Shown here: positions 54,294-62,136 of the stretch, piece after piece
Numbering within the stretch: the first letter of the stretch is position 1
Layout of the letters: the number at the start of each line of letters is the position of its first letter
Assembly (NCBI RefSeq): GCF_001278805.1
Contig: NZ_CP012602.1
Coordinates: forward strand, 4,499,501 to 4,563,500
Length of the DNA: 64,000 bases
Direction: 5' to 3'
Source of the DNA: Bacillus sp. FJAT-18017
GTDB lineage: Bacteria; Bacillota; Bacilli; Bacillales; Cytobacillaceae
The notes under the pieces: generated by a model
What the model was told of the DNA's origin: nothing
The model's database searches: none
The model's input: only the letters and a program-made list of their open reading frames with translations
Program-made: the position numbers and the translations under genes

Positions 54294-54481
54294 GGTAACC
54301 ACCTTAAAGTTATTGGGTTCATTTCGAGAAAATACACTCCGCAGGCTAGCCCGGCAAGTGGAATAGCAAACTTTAATACGTTGCCTATCCAGTGATATCC
54401 AAATGAATCTGCCATGCTATCAGTCAATGCAACTACAAGCACCCCTCCAGCTGCTAATAAAATTCCAGGTCCAAATAACAT
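54290..54481 (-). CDS. Small two-helix membrane protein
   Basis: 63 residues: GPGILLAAGGVLVVALTDSM and FAIPLAGLACGVYFLEMNPI are hydrophobic helices. RBS AGGAGG before ATG 54481, and its stop overlaps the FtsK-like start. Likely partner of the translocase; no family recognised. Confidence 0.65.
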   Translation of the reverse strand: MLFGPGILLAAGGVLVVALTDSMADSFGYHWIGNVLKFAIPLAGLACGVYFLEMNPITLRWLP

Positions 54482-54864
54482 ATTGATAGCCTCCTAGTTT
54501 CATATTGTTTAACAATTGAGTTTTCTAATTGTTTGAAAATTCGCGCTCCCCCTTCAGGCCTTCCGCTTCGCTTCCTCTTTAACAAATTTTTATTTTGTTG
54601 ATATGGCAGGCTTTCTTCTTGTACATGTGCACTTATAATACATAGTTGAAAATCTTTTTAAAAACACTTGCGTAACAGTTAACCTCCTTCCGCAACTTAT
54701 TTGCTACCGTTTTGCAACTGTGTGGCTTTCGTGTTAATAGCCTATGCCTAGGCGTGGTCCCGTTTGCCTGTCCATTCAAAATTTCTTTAATTTTTATTCA
54801 AGCTAATCTGAAAGGAATTTAAAGACAACTTGCAGAAATGGTTATAATGGAGTGTGGATGACAT
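54482..54864. promoter_or_regulatory. Divergent promoter region of the prophage cargo genes
   Basis: About 380 bp between divergent operons. Candidate -10 boxes TATAAT at 54633-54638 and 54843-54848, the latter shortly upstream of the XRE gene. Part near 54545-54585 is GC-rich and resembles a scrap of the GC-rich repeat (CTTCCGCTTCGCTTCC). Confidence 0.4.
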
Positions 54865-55071
54865 ATGTTTGAAAATAGAATCGACTACTGGATGAATGAA
54901 AAAGGTCTAAAGAATAAGCATCTTGCTAAACTCTGTAAGGTGTCGGAGCAAACGTACTCCAGCTGGCGGCAAAATAAGTCACAGCCAAAGCTAGATCAGG
55001 CAGTCGTTATTGCTCAGGCCTTACATATCCAGCTAGATCAGTTAGTCAAAAGGAAGGAAAATGAGAAGTGA
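54865..55071 (+). CDS. XRE-family helix-turn-helix regulator
   Basis: 68 residues, a single Cro/C1-type HTH: NRIDYWMNEKGLKNKHLAKL, CKVSEQTYSSWRQNKSQPKL, QAVVIAQALHIQLDQLVKRK. ATG 54865 follows GGAGTG. It heads a plus-strand operon with a lipoprotein gene (4-nt overlap) and is divergent from the FtsK-like operon, so it may be the switch between them. Confidence 0.85.
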   Translation: MFENRIDYWMNEKGLKNKHLAKLCKVSEQTYSSWRQNKSQPKLDQAVVIAQALHIQLDQLVKRKENEK

Positions 55072-55616
55072 GTAAAAAACTAATGGTTACTGGTATTATT
55101 TTATCGTCACTAATTTTTGCAGGATGTTCGAAGGAAAATCCAGAGCAAGCTGCAGCTGAAGAAAAGCCGAAAGCCGGCCAAGAACAAACTGAAGGTAAAA
55201 GTCAAGATTTCAACCCAGAGGAATTTGTGAAAGAGGCTGGAAAGCATGGTATGGAATGGTACATTGCGGAAGTTGCAAAGTTAAAACCAGAAGAAATATC
55301 GCAACTTGAAGAATATCAGAAGGAGTTAGAAGCTAAAAAATTGGCAACCTATGAGGAAATTTTAAAAGGTGCCGAAACCAAAGAGGCAACCAATGATGAA
55401 GGGCAAAAGGTAATTGAGTATAAAATGGTGAACAAGTTTGACCACGATTTTCAGTTTTTCCAACTAGCTTGGACGGAAGGCGACGGCGAAAATTATTCGC
55501 AAACTGCTGACAATGTGAGGGCAGGTCAACCGTTCACCTTAATTGTTGACCCTGCCTTTGATAAAACACTGAATGACATTGACTTAAGCACACTCAGTTT
55601 AACTGGAAGTGAATAA
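55068..55616 (+). CDS. Prophage-encoded lipoprotein
   Basis: 182 residues. Signal peptide with lipobox SLIFAGC, Cys20 as the modified residue, followed by a charged linker. The mature domain reads FNPEEFVKEAGKHGMEWYIA, ELEAKKLATYEEILKGAETK and QPFTLIVDPAFDKTLNDIDL. No family recognised. A surface lipoprotein on a prophage is a classic place for superinfection exclusion. Start GTG 55068 overlaps the HTH gene stop. Confidence 0.75.
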   Translation: MSKKLMVTGIILSSLIFAGCSKENPEQAAAEEKPKAGQEQTEGKSQDFNPEEFVKEAGKHGMEWYIAEVAKLKPEEISQLEEYQKELEAKKLATYEEILKGAETKEATNDEGQKVIEYKMVNKFDHDFQFFQLAWTEGDGENYSQTADNVRAGQPFTLIVDPAFDKTLNDIDLSTLSLTGSE

Positions 55617-55636
55617 AGATTTGGGAGTACAACACC

Positions 55637-55897
55637 ATGAGTAACTACAGAAACGTACTCATAAAAATTGATTATATATCCAATCCAGGCTCGGTGTGGG
55701 AACAAAATGCGGAAAGAAAAGGTAACTTCCCGCTTAGAGGCCGTAAGCCTGAACAAGTGGCCCATGAGTGGATCCGCAAGCTTCGGAAAGAGATATCAAA
55801 CTTTACCGTGGTAAGAGTGACCGTTGATGGTGAACACCATATTACAAAGGCCGTTCTCCAGCTGGATGTAATCCCAACTGATAATTTGCCTTTTTAG
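55637..55897 (+). CDS. Small hypothetical protein
   Basis: 86 residues, basic, beta-rich: SNYRNVLIKIDYISNPGSVW, PEQVAHEWIRKLRKEISNFT, EHHITKAVLQLDVIPTDN. Third gene of the plus-strand prophage operon. Family not recognised. Confidence 0.65.
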   Translation: MSNYRNVLIKIDYISNPGSVWEQNAERKGNFPLRGRKPEQVAHEWIRKLRKEISNFTVVRVTVDGEHHITKAVLQLDVIPTDNLPF

Positions 55898-55917
55898 GGA
55901 AAAATGAAGCTCATAAT

Positions 55918-55953
55918 GTTTAAAGTCCCTCAGGTATTAGAGGGACTTTAAAC
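55918..55953. terminator. Bidirectional terminator
   Basis: GTTTAAAGTCCCTC pairs with GAGGGACTTTAAAC between convergent operons. Confidence 0.88.
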
Positions 55954-56580
55954 ATCCTCATCATTATAATCTGCAATAAAAATAACATATCTATATAACA
56001 AAGTGGCATTCCGGATTGAAATCATTATGGTAAACAACACAGCCCCAAGCCAGACAGCACCAAAAATCGAAAGGGGTATTTTAACAACAAAGCCAGTTAG
56101 AAATGGAAACATCATGCTAATCTCACTTAGGCTTTTAGAAACAAGAGATATGACAATTCCAATAATTAAAACAATAAGTTGAATTATTATTGCAAAAGAA
56201 AAAAATGATATTAATTGTTTTAAGACATTATCATTTTCATTGCTACCGGTGTGCTTCTTTAAAAAGCTCAGCACTCTATTATTGCTCGCTGCAATAATAG
56301 ATAAACTAGTGGTATTAAAACCTGCAAGTATTGCAATAACTGATAGTGTGTCTTTATTCATATCCATTATATAGTTCATTAAATCTTTATTGGATTTCTC
56401 AAATATAAAGAAATACACAAATATCGCGCACGCCACGATTATTGGTATCAGAAGGAATAGATTAAATTCTGTCCTGGTTGTGTATTTCTTATAATTATTT
56501 ATAACTTCCCTAATATCTCTACCTGGTTTATTGTAGTCATCCTCTTCCTTAAATGATCCTTTCCTCCTTTTCATCTCCAT
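55948..56580 (-). CDS. Four-helix membrane protein, partner of the upstream 338-residue protein
   Basis: 210 residues. A charged N-terminus (about 38 residues), then helices FNLFLLIPIIVACAIFVYFF, LSVIAILAGFNTTSLSIIAA, FFSFAIIIQLIVLIIGIVIS and GAVWLGAVLFTIMISIRNAT. The start (ATG 56580) overlaps the end of the upstream gene by 32 bp, so they are translated together. Four-helix membrane partners of a soluble sensor occur in RexAB and Kiwa systems; I see the architecture, not proven homology. Function unknown. Confidence 0.75.
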   Translation of the reverse strand: MEMKRRKGSFKEEDDYNKPGRDIREVINNYKKYTTRTEFNLFLLIPIIVACAIFVYFFIFEKSNKDLMNYIMDMNKDTLSVIAILAGFNTTSLSIIAASNNRVLSFLKKHTGSNENDNVLKQLISFFSFAIIIQLIVLIIGIVISLVSKSLSEISMMFPFLTGFVVKIPLSIFGAVWLGAVLFTIMISIRNATLLYRYVIFIADYNDEDV

Positions 56581-57565
56581 CTATTTCCACTCCTTCAAAT
56601 TGATCAATTTTTCTTTTATATGCCACAGGATTATCCTTTAAAATTATTTCAGCCATACCTTCTGTTAAGTCCTTTAACGAAGGCATACCATTTTCATTGT
56701 GATTAACTTTAATGTCAAACACTCTTTGTATATTTTCAAGTTCAATCGTGCGACTTCTCCCCGAGTGGGTTTTCCCCTGAATGCCAATACCATCAAAATG
56801 TTGCTCTTCGAATAATTTTTTAAAATACTGCTCTACTCCTATGACAGAATCTTTTGGAATTGTATTTTCGAAAGAAACTTTTACTCTAGAAATACCTTTC
56901 ATGCCATTTTGTTTCGCATTATTATACAAATACAATACGTTAGCTGCTTCATTACTCTTAGACTCAAGTTGGTCAGTATCAAGATAATAATATGCGTCAT
57001 TTATAACTGAAAACTGTTTTAGCTCCTCAAAAAATGTTTTTGATGGTAAACTACTTATTTTCAAAAAATTAGTCCTATGCATTTTGACAGGATCATATTT
57101 CTTATTAAATGCTACCAAGTAATCATCGATTAGCCCTCTGTGATATCTAAAGAATTTTTTGATAAAGGTTTTCCTTGCAACATTTTCTGAATCTTTCTCA
57201 AGTAGTAATAAACCCGTTCTTTTATCTACAACAAAATTGATTTCATTTTTCACTCCGTGATTTTTTGGTTTAATACCTGCTTCAACTTGCTCGAAGATAT
57301 CAATGATTTCTTGTTCCTTCCCATACCTTGCAGTGATAAAAACACCCTCGTATATATTGGCGTCTTCAGATTGTTTAAATGATATTAAGTTTATCATTTT
57401 ATTATCTTCTTTAAATGCACGCTCTTTTAAAGGAATATCTTGTATTATCCTTTTAAAGAAGAATTCTAGGCACTCAAAGTCAAATCTGTCTAAATCATAC
57501 GATTTCCCTGTAAATTTTGGAGTGGTTAATTCATATCCGAAGATTGCCACAGGTTTAGTTTCCAT
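56549..57565 (-). CDS. Soluble protein of a two-gene prophage cassette, candidate defence sensor
   Basis: 338 residues from ATG 57565 (AAGGAGA 8 nt before it), mixed alpha/beta, no membrane segment: METKPVAIFGYELTTPKFTG, INFVVDKRTGLLLLEKDSEN, VARKTFIKKFFRYHRGLIDD, QHFDGIGIQGKTHSGRSRTI. I do not recognise the family; the layout loosely recalls RexA or KwaB, both cytosolic partners of small multi-helix membrane proteins. It sits downstream of the endolysin, a usual place for lysogenic-conversion genes, and is more AT-rich than the flanking phage genes. Confidence 0.75.
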   Translation of the reverse strand: METKPVAIFGYELTTPKFTGKSYDLDRFDFECLEFFFKRIIQDIPLKERAFKEDNKMINLISFKQSEDANIYEGVFITARYGKEQEIIDIFEQVEAGIKPKNHGVKNEINFVVDKRTGLLLLEKDSENVARKTFIKKFFRYHRGLIDDYLVAFNKKYDPVKMHRTNFLKISSLPSKTFFEELKQFSVINDAYYYLDTDQLESKSNEAANVLYLYNNAKQNGMKGISRVKVSFENTIPKDSVIGVEQYFKKLFEEQHFDGIGIQGKTHSGRSRTIELENIQRVFDIKVNHNENGMPSLKDLTEGMAEIILKDNPVAYKRKIDQFEGVEIDGDEKEERII

Positions 57566-57584
57566 GAGAGTCTCCTTCCCAGGA

Positions 57585-57664
57585 AGACCCGCAGGTGTAA
57601 TATATATTATTGGATTTAACAATAATATATGTTACACTAAATTTGACGATTGACGTGCGGGTCT
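57585..57664. promoter_or_regulatory. Nested inverted repeat before the two-gene cassette
   Basis: Inner arms of 18 bp (57595-57612 and 57620-57637, one mismatch) read GTGTAATATATATTATTG and its complement around GATTTAA. Outer arms AGACCCGCA (57585-57593) and TGCGGGTCT (57656-57664) are perfect. It lies just upstream of the RBS of the 338-residue gene, so it can act as an operator or as a 5' RNA structure. Confidence 0.8.
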
Positions 57665-57744
57665 AACTGCATGTCCTTTTTTTATCTTAATGTTACTAGT
57701 TTTGTAGAATATTGTAAATTACGGAATTATATATCACATAAATT

Positions 57745-57782
57745 ACACAATAACCCTTCCTTCCCGGGAAGGGTTATTGTGT
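57745..57782 (-). terminator. Terminator after the endolysin gene
   Basis: ACACAATAACCCTTCC pairs with GGAAGGGTTATTGTGT, a 16-bp stem. Confidence 0.9.
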
Positions 57783-57785
57783 TGG

Positions 57786-58496
57786 TTATTTCACCCTTAA
57801 TTTTTGCCCAGGGTAAATCAAATCTATATTCTTAAGTTTGTTCAGGACCTTGATTCTTTGAATGGTTGTTTTATACTTCAGCGCAATTCCCGAAACCGTT
57901 TCGCCTTTTTTGACAACATGGTATACAGCCTTGATTGTTGGCTTTGGAGTCGAAGCAACCTTAACATCCTTCTTGAACTGCTCGAACAAGTCAGGTCTTG
58001 CTACCCATGGAGCCGGGCAGTTTTTTCCAGTAATGTCATAGTGCCTGTAAATATCAGCTGAAGGATCCAGCTTAAACCTCTTGCACAGCTCAGCTACCAC
58101 CTTAACGGTCCTCGCCACCGTATCCTTATGAATAGTTCCATCCTTCTCAACGCACATTTCCACTCCGATTGTATTAAGGTTTGCATTCCCGCCCCTATAA
58201 GTTGGAACCGAAGCAAGCAGCCTCTTGACCTTGGAAGGTTTTTCATTTGCTTGATAGGCCACTTCATTTAGTGGGACGATTAGGGATGCGCTGTCGCGAT
58301 CAACAAATAGATGAGCAGATGCAGCCCTGCCACCGCCGCCGTCTTCCCCATCAAAGTAATTGGCGTGTGCCTCGTCACTTCCCCCGGGATTAGCTGTCCA
58401 ATGGACTACAATGGCCATCACAGACAATAACGATATACCTGGTCTAGAAAACCTATTCTTTTGAACAATATCCTCTTTCCAAAGTGCAGTTGCCAT
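57786..58496 (-). CDS. Phage endolysin: N-acetylmuramoyl-L-alanine amidase with LysM domain
   Basis: 236 residues. Amidase_2 domain to about residue 170: zinc His in VVHWTANPGGSDEAHANYF and in YRHYDITGKNCPAPWV, with NTIGVEMCVEKDG between. C-terminal LysM (YHVVKKGETVSGIALKYKTT, LIYPGQKLRVK) binds the cell wall. No signal peptide; the upstream holin would release it. The start overlaps the holin stop by one base (TAATG), coupling lysis genes. Confidence 0.93.
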   Translation of the reverse strand: MATALWKEDIVQKNRFSRPGISLLSVMAIVVHWTANPGGSDEAHANYFDGEDGGGGRAASAHLFVDRDSASLIVPLNEVAYQANEKPSKVKRLLASVPTYRGGNANLNTIGVEMCVEKDGTIHKDTVARTVKVVAELCKRFKLDPSADIYRHYDITGKNCPAPWVARPDLFEQFKKDVKVASTPKPTIKAVYHVVKKGETVSGIALKYKTTIQRIKVLNKLKNIDLIYPGQKLRVK

Positions 58497-59029
58497 TACT
58501 CATCCACTCCCTTTTCTACTGTGGCCGCCTGTTCTTCGGCAGCTGGCATTACTGACCTTTCCTCAGACCGTCTAATCTTTGCCTCAATCTCACTGGCCAC
58601 CCACTGGATAGCCCAATTCGGAATCCACTTATCCCAACCTGCCCTTGTAAAGTTGGCAGTCATAGATGTTAGAGTATGGAACAGGATGCCACCCCAGAAA
58701 GCGTAGAAGAACGCTGGGGCAGGAGTGTGGAAGATGATATCGAGCATGCTTCCCCAGGCTGGTAAAACGAGCATGACAGCCGTTCGCAAGACACCTTGGA
58801 GACCATAAGCGCTGGCATAAGAACCATCCTTCTTAGATGCTGTGATACCGCCTGCCCAATCAAATAGGATTGCTAGTATTAGCGCCAGAATAAAGTAAAT
58901 GTGCAGCTCCCCTCCGTACAACTTACCGACGACAGAACCTGCAAATCCTGCAACCGTGCCGGCTGCCATGTTCTTCAGTGTCAGCAGGCTGCTCAAGTCA
59001 AAAGCATCATAGTAATTTCTCATTCTCAT
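58496..59029 (-). CDS. Phage holin family protein
   Basis: 177 residues with three or four helices (MAAGTVAGFAGSVVGKLYGG, IYFILALILAILFDWAGGIT, YGLQGVLRTAVMLVLPAWGS, FFYAFWGGILFHTLTSMTAN) and a charged C-terminus. This is the phage lysis/toxin-secretion holin family (Cph1-like). RBS GGGAGAAATG. Adjacent to the endolysin. Confidence 0.87.
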   Translation of the reverse strand: MRMRNYYDAFDLSSLLTLKNMAAGTVAGFAGSVVGKLYGGELHIYFILALILAILFDWAGGITASKKDGSYASAYGLQGVLRTAVMLVLPAWGSMLDIIFHTPAPAFFYAFWGGILFHTLTSMTANFTRAGWDKWIPNWAIQWVASEIEAKIRRSEERSVMPAAEEQAATVEKGVDE

Positions 59030-59050
59030 TTCTCCCTTTTTGGAAAATAA

Positions 59051-59075
59051 AAAGAGCCCTCAGATGAGAGCTCTT
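59051..59075 (-). terminator. Terminator after the 262-residue gene
   Basis: AAGAGC..CTC pairs with GAG..GCTCTT around AGAT. Confidence 0.65.
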
Positions 59076-59078
59076 CCG

Positions 59079-59867
59079 CTATTTGTTATTTGTAAAAAAT
59101 TGAATAAAATCGTTCCCTAAGTCACTTATATATAATGAATCACTTTCCCATACCTTAGAATGAAAACCGATAGATCTCCTTGGAAGGTACCTACGACGCT
59201 GATCTTCAAGCGCATTTACATAGTCAACCAAATCATTTACTGTCTTTACTAATTTGTTATAATCCTCATCCAAGCTGCTAACCAGTAATCCTTGTCGCTG
59301 TAGTTTCTCATTAGTCCTGTGATAAATATCCTCGGAAATGCCTTCTTTCAAAAGATATTCTTTTAATTCAAGGTGAGTAAAATGCGGCCGGTGAAGCTTG
59401 TGAAAGAGAAGTCTGAGATCTATTTTGCGAAGATTTTTTAGAATATCTAAGTAAATTATTATCGTTGTTGGCTCTGGGTTCTCAGTTGCTGTCAAATTTA
59501 CAAATCCATTAGCAATATACTCTATTTTATCTGCTTCCTGTTCGTCAATTACGTAATCGCAAATAAGTCCAGCAAAGAAATCCTTAATTGTCCTTTTCTG
59601 CCGTTCCCCTAAAGCTCGGTAATTTCGTTCAATTTCTTCGATTCGTAAACTCAATTCATAAAATAAGCGAAGCAAGTTCGCTTCCATCCTTTGTTGTTTA
59701 TAATTTAAAACAAAACTTGTGAAGCCAGGAACAACTGCCCCTACTACTCCTTCAAGAAAAATTTCCGATACAACAGAAACCCCTCCGTCTACACTGCACT
59801 CAAGAATGTCTTTAGCCTTTTGAATAAAAGGCTTACCTCCATTGTTATCCAAATAAACCCCCTCCAA
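59079..59867 (-). CDS. Unknown prophage protein, 262 residues
   Basis: A hydrophobic stretch (VVSEIFLEGVVGAVVPGFTS) near residue 35, a coiled-coil-like section (LRLFYELSLRIEEIERNYRA), and near 170 a winged-helix-like section (HLELKEYLLKEGISEDIYHR). It lies between tail genes and holin but has its own terminator and an AT-rich base usage, suggesting a cargo gene. Family not recognised; a membrane-associated defence or toxin protein is possible but unproven. Confidence 0.65.
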   Translation of the reverse strand: MEGVYLDNNGGKPFIQKAKDILECSVDGGVSVVSEIFLEGVVGAVVPGFTSFVLNYKQQRMEANLLRLFYELSLRIEEIERNYRALGERQKRTIKDFFAGLICDYVIDEQEADKIEYIANGFVNLTATENPEPTTIIIYLDILKNLRKIDLRLLFHKLHRPHFTHLELKEYLLKEGISEDIYHRTNEKLQRQGLLVSSLDEDYNKLVKTVNDLVDYVNALEDQRRRYLPRRSIGFHSKVWESDSLYISDLGNDFIQFFTNNK

Positions 59868-59999
59868 TGATTCTATTATATCAAATCACAGGAGGAAGTA
59901 TTATCCAAATTTACTAGTAATAAGTTACTTTACATACAACGCCCGTCTGGGAGATTTAACCTTTAATCAAAAGAACGAACTCCGAAAGTAAAATTAAGT

Positions 60000-60572
60000 T
60001 TAAAATCGCTCGCGATTGTTCTTAATGACCATTTGACTCATCCCATCAACCCAGTTAAGCACTTCTTGCAAATCAACAGTGTTGTTCCAAAATTTTAATG
60101 TTGTCCCTTCTAGCTGCCGAAAAGTCTCCTGGTTTTGGGACTGTGGAATCAACATGCTGCCTACATTTAAATCAATAAACATATTGGGATTTTCAGAAGT
60201 AGCCCATTGGTCAAGACGTGCTTCAAAATGCTCGTAATCATTTCTGATAGCTCTTAATGACTCAGGTGGTTCTGGAAACTCAGGGTTTCTTTCCCTAAGA
60301 ATCTTGGCCCTTTCTACCGCCTTTGCATGTTCGTTATTTCGTTGCCTTGCTCCAATTGCCTCTTCATCGACGAGTCGAAGAACAAGCATGGCATGATTGA
60401 TGATAGACATAGCATAGCTAATAACAATAGAAGCTGATTTTGTTTTGGATGCCTCGACTAGCTGAATAGCATTTTCCTTAATCCAGTCATTTCGGTTGTT
60501 TATTTCTTCCTCATAAATCCTCATTACAAAACTAAGTTTTCCTTCATCATTTGGGAAAAATTGATTGTCCAT
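60000..60572 (-). CDS. Unknown prophage protein, 190 residues
   Basis: Soluble, helical: FFPNDEGKLSFVMRIYEEEI, ASIVISYAMSIINHAMLVLR, PEPPESLRAIRNDYEHFEAR. The pattern RAIRNDYEHFEARLDQW looks like HEPN/Abi-type helical proteins (R-x4-6-H-like: RNDYEH), but the match is weak. RBS AGGAGGAC before ATG 60572. It stands alone with its own promoter-like AT-rich leader. Confidence 0.6.
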   Translation of the reverse strand: MDNQFFPNDEGKLSFVMRIYEEEINNRNDWIKENAIQLVEASKTKSASIVISYAMSIINHAMLVLRLVDEEAIGARQRNNEHAKAVERAKILRERNPEFPEPPESLRAIRNDYEHFEARLDQWATSENPNMFIDLNVGSMLIPQSQNQETFRQLEGTTLKFWNNTVDLQEVLNWVDGMSQMVIKNNRERF

Positions 60573-60646
60573 AATGTCCTCCTAGATTGATATATTTTAA
60601 TATCAATCTATTTATTGGAGATTTGTCAACCTTTTTACGAACTCCG

Positions 60647-60784
60647 TTAAATGACTTCTTCTTCCGATACTTGTTCAGATACAATTGTATTTCCATCTAC
60701 AGATATTACTCTCATTTTCAACGTCATTGGACTCTCTGTTAATGGGTTCCACATTTCAACTGTATAGAAGTCGCCCACTTGCAT
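60647..60784 (-). CDS. Small prophage protein (45 residues)
   Basis: Short gene: MQVGDFYTVEMWNPLTESPM and SVDGNTIVSEQVSEEEVI. Its ATG at 60784 overlaps the stop of the upstream gene (TAATG), which decides the start. Similar small genes follow tail-fibre genes in many Gram-positive siphophages. Function unknown. Confidence 0.65.
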   Translation of the reverse strand: MQVGDFYTVEMWNPLTESPMTLKMRVISVDGNTIVSEQVSEEEVI

Positions 60785-61302
60785 TAGATAATCGCCTCCT
60801 CTTCATATATGACTGTATACATTCTGGCTGTAACTCCATCGGTATTTAAGTTTGTGAAATTTTGAAAAACAATCAACAATGGATTCGCAGAATCGAATAT
60901 AATACCTCCGGGTGACTCATATTTTAATGTCAAAGCTGTTGTTCCACCTGCTGTAGTGAAAGCTAGTTGTTCCGCTCCATAGGTAACAGCCCCTATACCA
61001 ACAACAATAAAATGAGAACCTGTTGAACCTGCAATAGGTGGGGAATAAGCACCAATATACTTGAGCCGTCCTAAATACCCCGGCGTAGGGGATATAGTAA
61101 CTGATGCAGCGGAATTAGAATTAATAACCGCTGTCATTGTTGCTCTTGCCTTTTGAAGTCTTACTTTCCTCCCTGTTAGCGCGACATTCATCGCGCCGTT
61201 TGCGCCTTCTACAGGTTCGTAGTCGTCAGCTGTCTTGTTGAAATACTGGGGGACTGCAATGCCTTCGGTGTTACGTTTTACGAACTTATCAAAAAAGCCC
61301 AT
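60784..61302 (-). CDS. Phage structural protein, tail appendage type
   Basis: 172 residues, rich in Ala, Gly, Thr and Ser beta-structure: AVINSNSAASVTISPTPGYL, AGSTGSHFIVVGIGAVTYGA, GGTTALTLKYESPGGIIFDS. No family recognised; composition and position after the tail-fibre gene suggest a virion surface or receptor-binding part. RBS AGGAGG before ATG 61302. Confidence 0.65.
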   Translation of the reverse strand: MGFFDKFVKRNTEGIAVPQYFNKTADDYEPVEGANGAMNVALTGRKVRLQKARATMTAVINSNSAASVTISPTPGYLGRLKYIGAYSPPIAGSTGSHFIVVGIGAVTYGAEQLAFTTAGGTTALTLKYESPGGIIFDSANPLLIVFQNFTNLNTDGVTARMYTVIYEEEAII

Positions 61303-61326
61303 TCATCTAACCTCCTAATCTATTAA

Positions 61327-62136
61327 TTACTTGTAGCAATATCTTAAGCCTGCGAGATCAAGCTCGTTGTCTGTGGCCCCTGTCGCTGTTGTGATAACAG
61401 AGATTTTTCCATCATCAAACAAGTAAACTCGAGCCCAATGGTTGTTAATGTATCCAGCGATTAATAAGGCATGACTTGTTGTAGGCTTAACGATGGATGG
61501 CATCGTAAAGGCTGGTAGGTAACTGGCCCCACCGAATTGCCCGTTCTTTATCCGCCCGCGAAAAACAACCTCATTGCCAATTATTGAGTATTGTGGAGTT
61601 GTAAGGCCTGCAACCCACCCGTTTTGCAATGATAGGTTTGTCCAAATCAGGGGAGAGTCCGTAACAACCTCATACCACCCTCTAAAAACATTGTCGGAAT
61701 GAACAGTCCCGATCCACGTCCGGCCGTCGGCATTCCTCTGTAATCTGAACTGCTTCATGCCCTGCTCTGACTGAGTTACATCAATGTTGTACCAAGCTGT
61801 ACTACCTGGAATCGGGTGCGAAGGTATATTTAGACTTGCACCGTAATAAAAACCGACACCAAGCGTTAATATGTCAAAGCCTGCAGCTAATTTTGTTCTC
61901 AGTCCGGTGTCTGCAGACAGCTTGACCATTTGAGCATTCTCTCTTACCCATGCCAAAACCTCTTCGTACTGCTTCTCCAAATTGTTCAAGTTAACCGCAG
62001 TTAGTGGAGTACCAACTTCAAGGATTTGGCCCTCAGCTGGGACCAGGGTGATCGTACCATCGGCATTAGTCCGCATAGTATAGGTCATAGGTTTTTCAAC
62101 AACTCTGTCTTTCCAGAGTGTTTTATTATAAGGCAC
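61327..62136 (-). CDS. Phage tail fibre / baseplate appendage protein
   Basis: 269 residues. The beginning (MPYNKTLWKDRVVEKPMTYT, TVNLNNLEKQYEEV-like VGTPLTAVNLNNLE) is typical of Bacillus phage tail-fibre proteins. The middle has the pyocin-knob-like QLRNADGRTW... stretch FRLQRNADGRTWIGTVHSDN, FRGWYEVV, and the end a beta domain (VVFRGRIKNGQFGG). Starts on the stop codon of the upstream gene. Confidence 0.75.
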   Translation of the reverse strand: MPYNKTLWKDRVVEKPMTYTMRTNADGTITLVPAEGQILEVGTPLTAVNLNNLEKQYEEVLAWVRENAQMVKLSADTGLRTKLAAGFDILTLGVGFYYGASLNIPSHPIPGSTAWYNIDVTQSEQGMKQFRLQRNADGRTWIGTVHSDNVFRGWYEVVTDSPLIWTNLSLQNGWVAGLTTPQYSIIGNEVVFRGRIKNGQFGGASYLPAFTMPSIVKPTTSHALLIAGYINNHWARVYLFDDGKISVITTATGATDNELDLAGLRYCYK

